The notes below the pieces were generated by a model. The model was given only the letters and a program-made list of their open reading frames with translations. It did not search any database and was not told the DNA's origin. A program made the translations under genes and the position numbers. This document shows positions 62,809 through 64,000 of a DNA stretch of 64,000 bases, in pieces. Source of the stretch: Corallococcus carmarthensis (GTDB lineage Bacteria; Myxococcota; Myxococcia; Myxococcales; Myxococcaceae). The DNA lies in NCBI RefSeq assembly GCF_003611695.1, contig NZ_RAWE01000003.1, forward strand, positions 1 to 64,000. Reading direction: 5' to 3'. How positions within the stretch are numbered: the stretch's first letter is position 1; every line of letters begins with the position of its first letter.

Positions 62809-63669
62809 TCAGGGCACTGGCTCCCACGCTGACAGCCGGGTGAAGTCGCCCGCGGTGTAGCGGCCCGTCTCCAAGCCGTTGGTCACCCAGGCACCCTGGA
62901 GTCCCAGGGCTTCGTGCATGCCGCGATACGCTTGCACGTCGGTGAGGCTGGGGGCCACCCCGCCGCCCACGACGTTCACGGTCTCCGGCGTGGTCCACAG
63001 CCGGTCTCCCGGCACGCGGTCGAACATGAAGTTGTGGTTGTGCGCGTGCGCGACGAGCACGAAGCCGCGAGCGACCTCCGCGGCCACCCGTTCAGTCACC
63101 TCGGACCGGAGCTTCGCGCCCGCGCGGTCCGCGCCGGAGAAGTAGACGTGCAGCCGCCCCTGGCCACGCAGGACGTACGCGCTGAACTCGGTGGGGTGCT
63201 CCAGCATCGGGAAGCGCCGGGCCTGTCGTTGGAAGAGCCTCCATTCCAGACAGGAGGTGGGCCCTACCGTCCCGGCGCCGCCTTCGAGAACGCGCGCGTT
63301 GTTCTCCGCCTCGCGGCGCAGCGGCAGCGCCTGGGCCGCGAACTGCTCGCGCGAACGCGCCAGCAGCGCACGCGCCTCCACCCCGCCGGCTCCGAGCCGG
63401 GCCACCAGCGCTTCCCGGTAGCGCTGTCGCTCCGCGTCCTCGGGTGCGGGGGCCCACCACGCCGGGCTGTCAGGCAGGTCGAAGCGTTCGTGCAGCTCGC
63501 CAGGGATGGGGGCTTCGGCCAGCGGGATGAGCTCGGCGGGGCTCGAAGGCAGCTCACACGTCGCGACGGACAGGTCCGCCCTCGCCGCGGCGCCCGCTTC
63601 CGGCCGAGGTGTCCTGCAGGCAGCGCTCCCCAGGAGAAGCGCGGTCAGCGCAAGGGCTCTCATGGGCAT
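62809..63669 (-). CDS. lipoprotein of unknown function
   Basis: 286 aa. Signal peptide with lipobox SAACRTP, then Ala/Arg-rich linker. The body is a mixture of charged helices (LPLRREAENNARVLEGG) and, at the end, strands VLVAHAHNHNFMF and LRGQGRLHVYFSG. A His/Asn motif HAHNHNF could bind a metal, but I cannot name a family. Start at ATG 63669 or 63663. Its start codon is only 13-19 bp from that of the divergent GST gene. Confidence 0.75.
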   Translation of the reverse strand: MPMRALALTALLLGSAACRTPRPEAGAAARADLSVATCELPSSPAELIPLAEAPIPGELHERFDLPDSPAWWAPAPEDAERQRYREALVARLGAGGVEARALLARSREQFAAQALPLRREAENNARVLEGGAGTVGPTSCLEWRLFQRQARRFPMLEHPTEFSAYVLRGQGRLHVYFSGADRAGAKLRSEVTERVAAEVARGFVLVAHAHNHNFMFDRVPGDRLWTTPETVNVVGGGVAPSLTDVQAYRGMHEALGLQGAWVTNGLETGRYTAGDFTRLSAWEPVP

Positions 63670-63682
63670 AGAGTACCCGCCC

Positions 63683-64000
63683 ATGATCAAGCTCCACCAG
63701 TTCAACCCCTCTGGGAATTGCTACAAGGTCCGCCTGCTGCTGCATCAGCTTGAGATTCCCTTTGAAACACGGGAGGTGGATCTTGCCGCGGGAGAGGCGC
63801 GCACGCCGGAGTTCAAGGCCATGAACCCCATTGCCCGGACCCCCACCGTGGAGCTGGAGCCAGGGGTCTTCCTGGCCGAGTCCAACGCCATCCTCTGGTA
63901 TTTCGCCGAGGGCACGCCCTTCATGCCCACCGACCGGCTGGAGCGGGCGCGGATGCTCCAGTGGATGTTCTTCGAACAGTACAGCCACGAGCCCTACATC
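63683..64000 (+). CDS. glutathione S-transferase (3' end outside window)
   Basis: Only the first 106 codons are visible, open to the window edge. The thioredoxin-fold N-terminal domain is recognisable: MIKLHQFNPSGNCYKVRLLL holds the active Ser/Cys turn, MNPIARTPTVEL is the glutathione-binding cis-proline loop, and AESNAILWYFAEG is the SNAIL-type motif. The helical C-terminal domain begins at ERARMLQWMFF. Cytosolic detoxification or redox enzyme. The class cannot be set. Divergent from the unknown lipoprotein, with shared or overlapping promoter DNA. Confidence 0.88.
   Translation, partial: MIKLHQFNPSGNCYKVRLLLHQLEIPFETREVDLAAGEARTPEFKAMNPIARTPTVELEPGVFLAESNAILWYFAEGTPFMPTDRLERARMLQWMFFEQYSHEPYI

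Overview
The window is high-GC (about 70% in most lines) with dense genes, many lipoprotein signal peptides, long secreted repeat proteins, Asp/Ala/Gly linkers, alpha-2-macroglobulin, LuxR/HD-GYP and ECF regulators, and a MYXO-CTERM-like C-terminus. This points to a fruiting myxobacterium (Myxococcota, probably Cystobacterineae such as Corallococcus or Myxococcus). I cannot fix the genus from sequence alone. I see no rRNA, tRNA or CRISPR array.

Layout. (1) 1-3670: the 3' part of a DEAH-box helicase gene, hrpA. (2) 3959-15945: a 12 kb conflict/immunity-like island. It carries four different TIR-domain proteins (TIR-TPR, TIR-STAND NTPase with an alpha-helical repeat tail, TIR-SLOG, and coiled coil-TIR) and a patatin-like phospholipase. 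Four genes run leftward and the TIR-TPR gene runs toward them. Some of this DNA is less GC-rich than the flanks, and a transposase C-terminal remnant lies just outside its right edge (about 15994-16167). (3) 16266-29533: a frameshifted gene, a lipase, a PQQ-type sugar dehydrogenase, an ECF sigma factor with an alpha/beta hydrolase, a GH13 amylase lipoprotein, a methyltransferase, a divergent hydrolase/AraC pair, a small Cys/Met-His repeat lipoprotein flanked by an 80-bp direct repeat, a METTL25-like methyltransferase and a monoacylglycerol-lipase-like lipoprotein. (4) 29585-38219: an HD-GYP/LuxR fusion regulator, then a run of secreted proteins (MYXO-CTERM surface protein, matrixin-like metalloprotease, frameshifted exported protein, trypsin-like protease). 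(5) 38565-44502: an unusual Ala/Gly/Lys-rich helical protein, a trigger-factor paralogue, a small membrane protein and a 21-repeat kelch lipoprotein. (6) 44825-64000: a large exported hydrolase with a coupled lipoprotein, a lone thioester-containing alpha-2-macroglobulin, a GatB/YqeY protein, small lipoproteins, an FN3/FG-GAP protein, a zinc metalloprotease lipoprotein, a GNAT acetyltransferase, an Ig-like/DUF1566 lipoprotein, a DoxX-like protein, an unknown lipoprotein and a GST gene cut by the window end.

How it fits together. Outside the island the content is typical of a predatory, surface-active bacterium: exported hydrolases, proteases and adhesion-type beta-repeat proteins, usually as single genes with their own hairpin terminators. 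The island is the most notable part. All four TIR domains keep the W-x3-E motif expected of NAD-cleaving TIRs. One is fused to a SLOG domain, a possible sensor of NAD-derived nucleotides, and one neighbour is a membrane-attacking patatin. No CD-NTase cyclase, SIR2 or helicase/nuclease partner of a standard CBASS or Thoeris locus is present.

Three genes are broken by one extra base, each time in a run of four G/C. That pattern suggests either sequencing error or slippage and should be checked before calling them pseudogenes.
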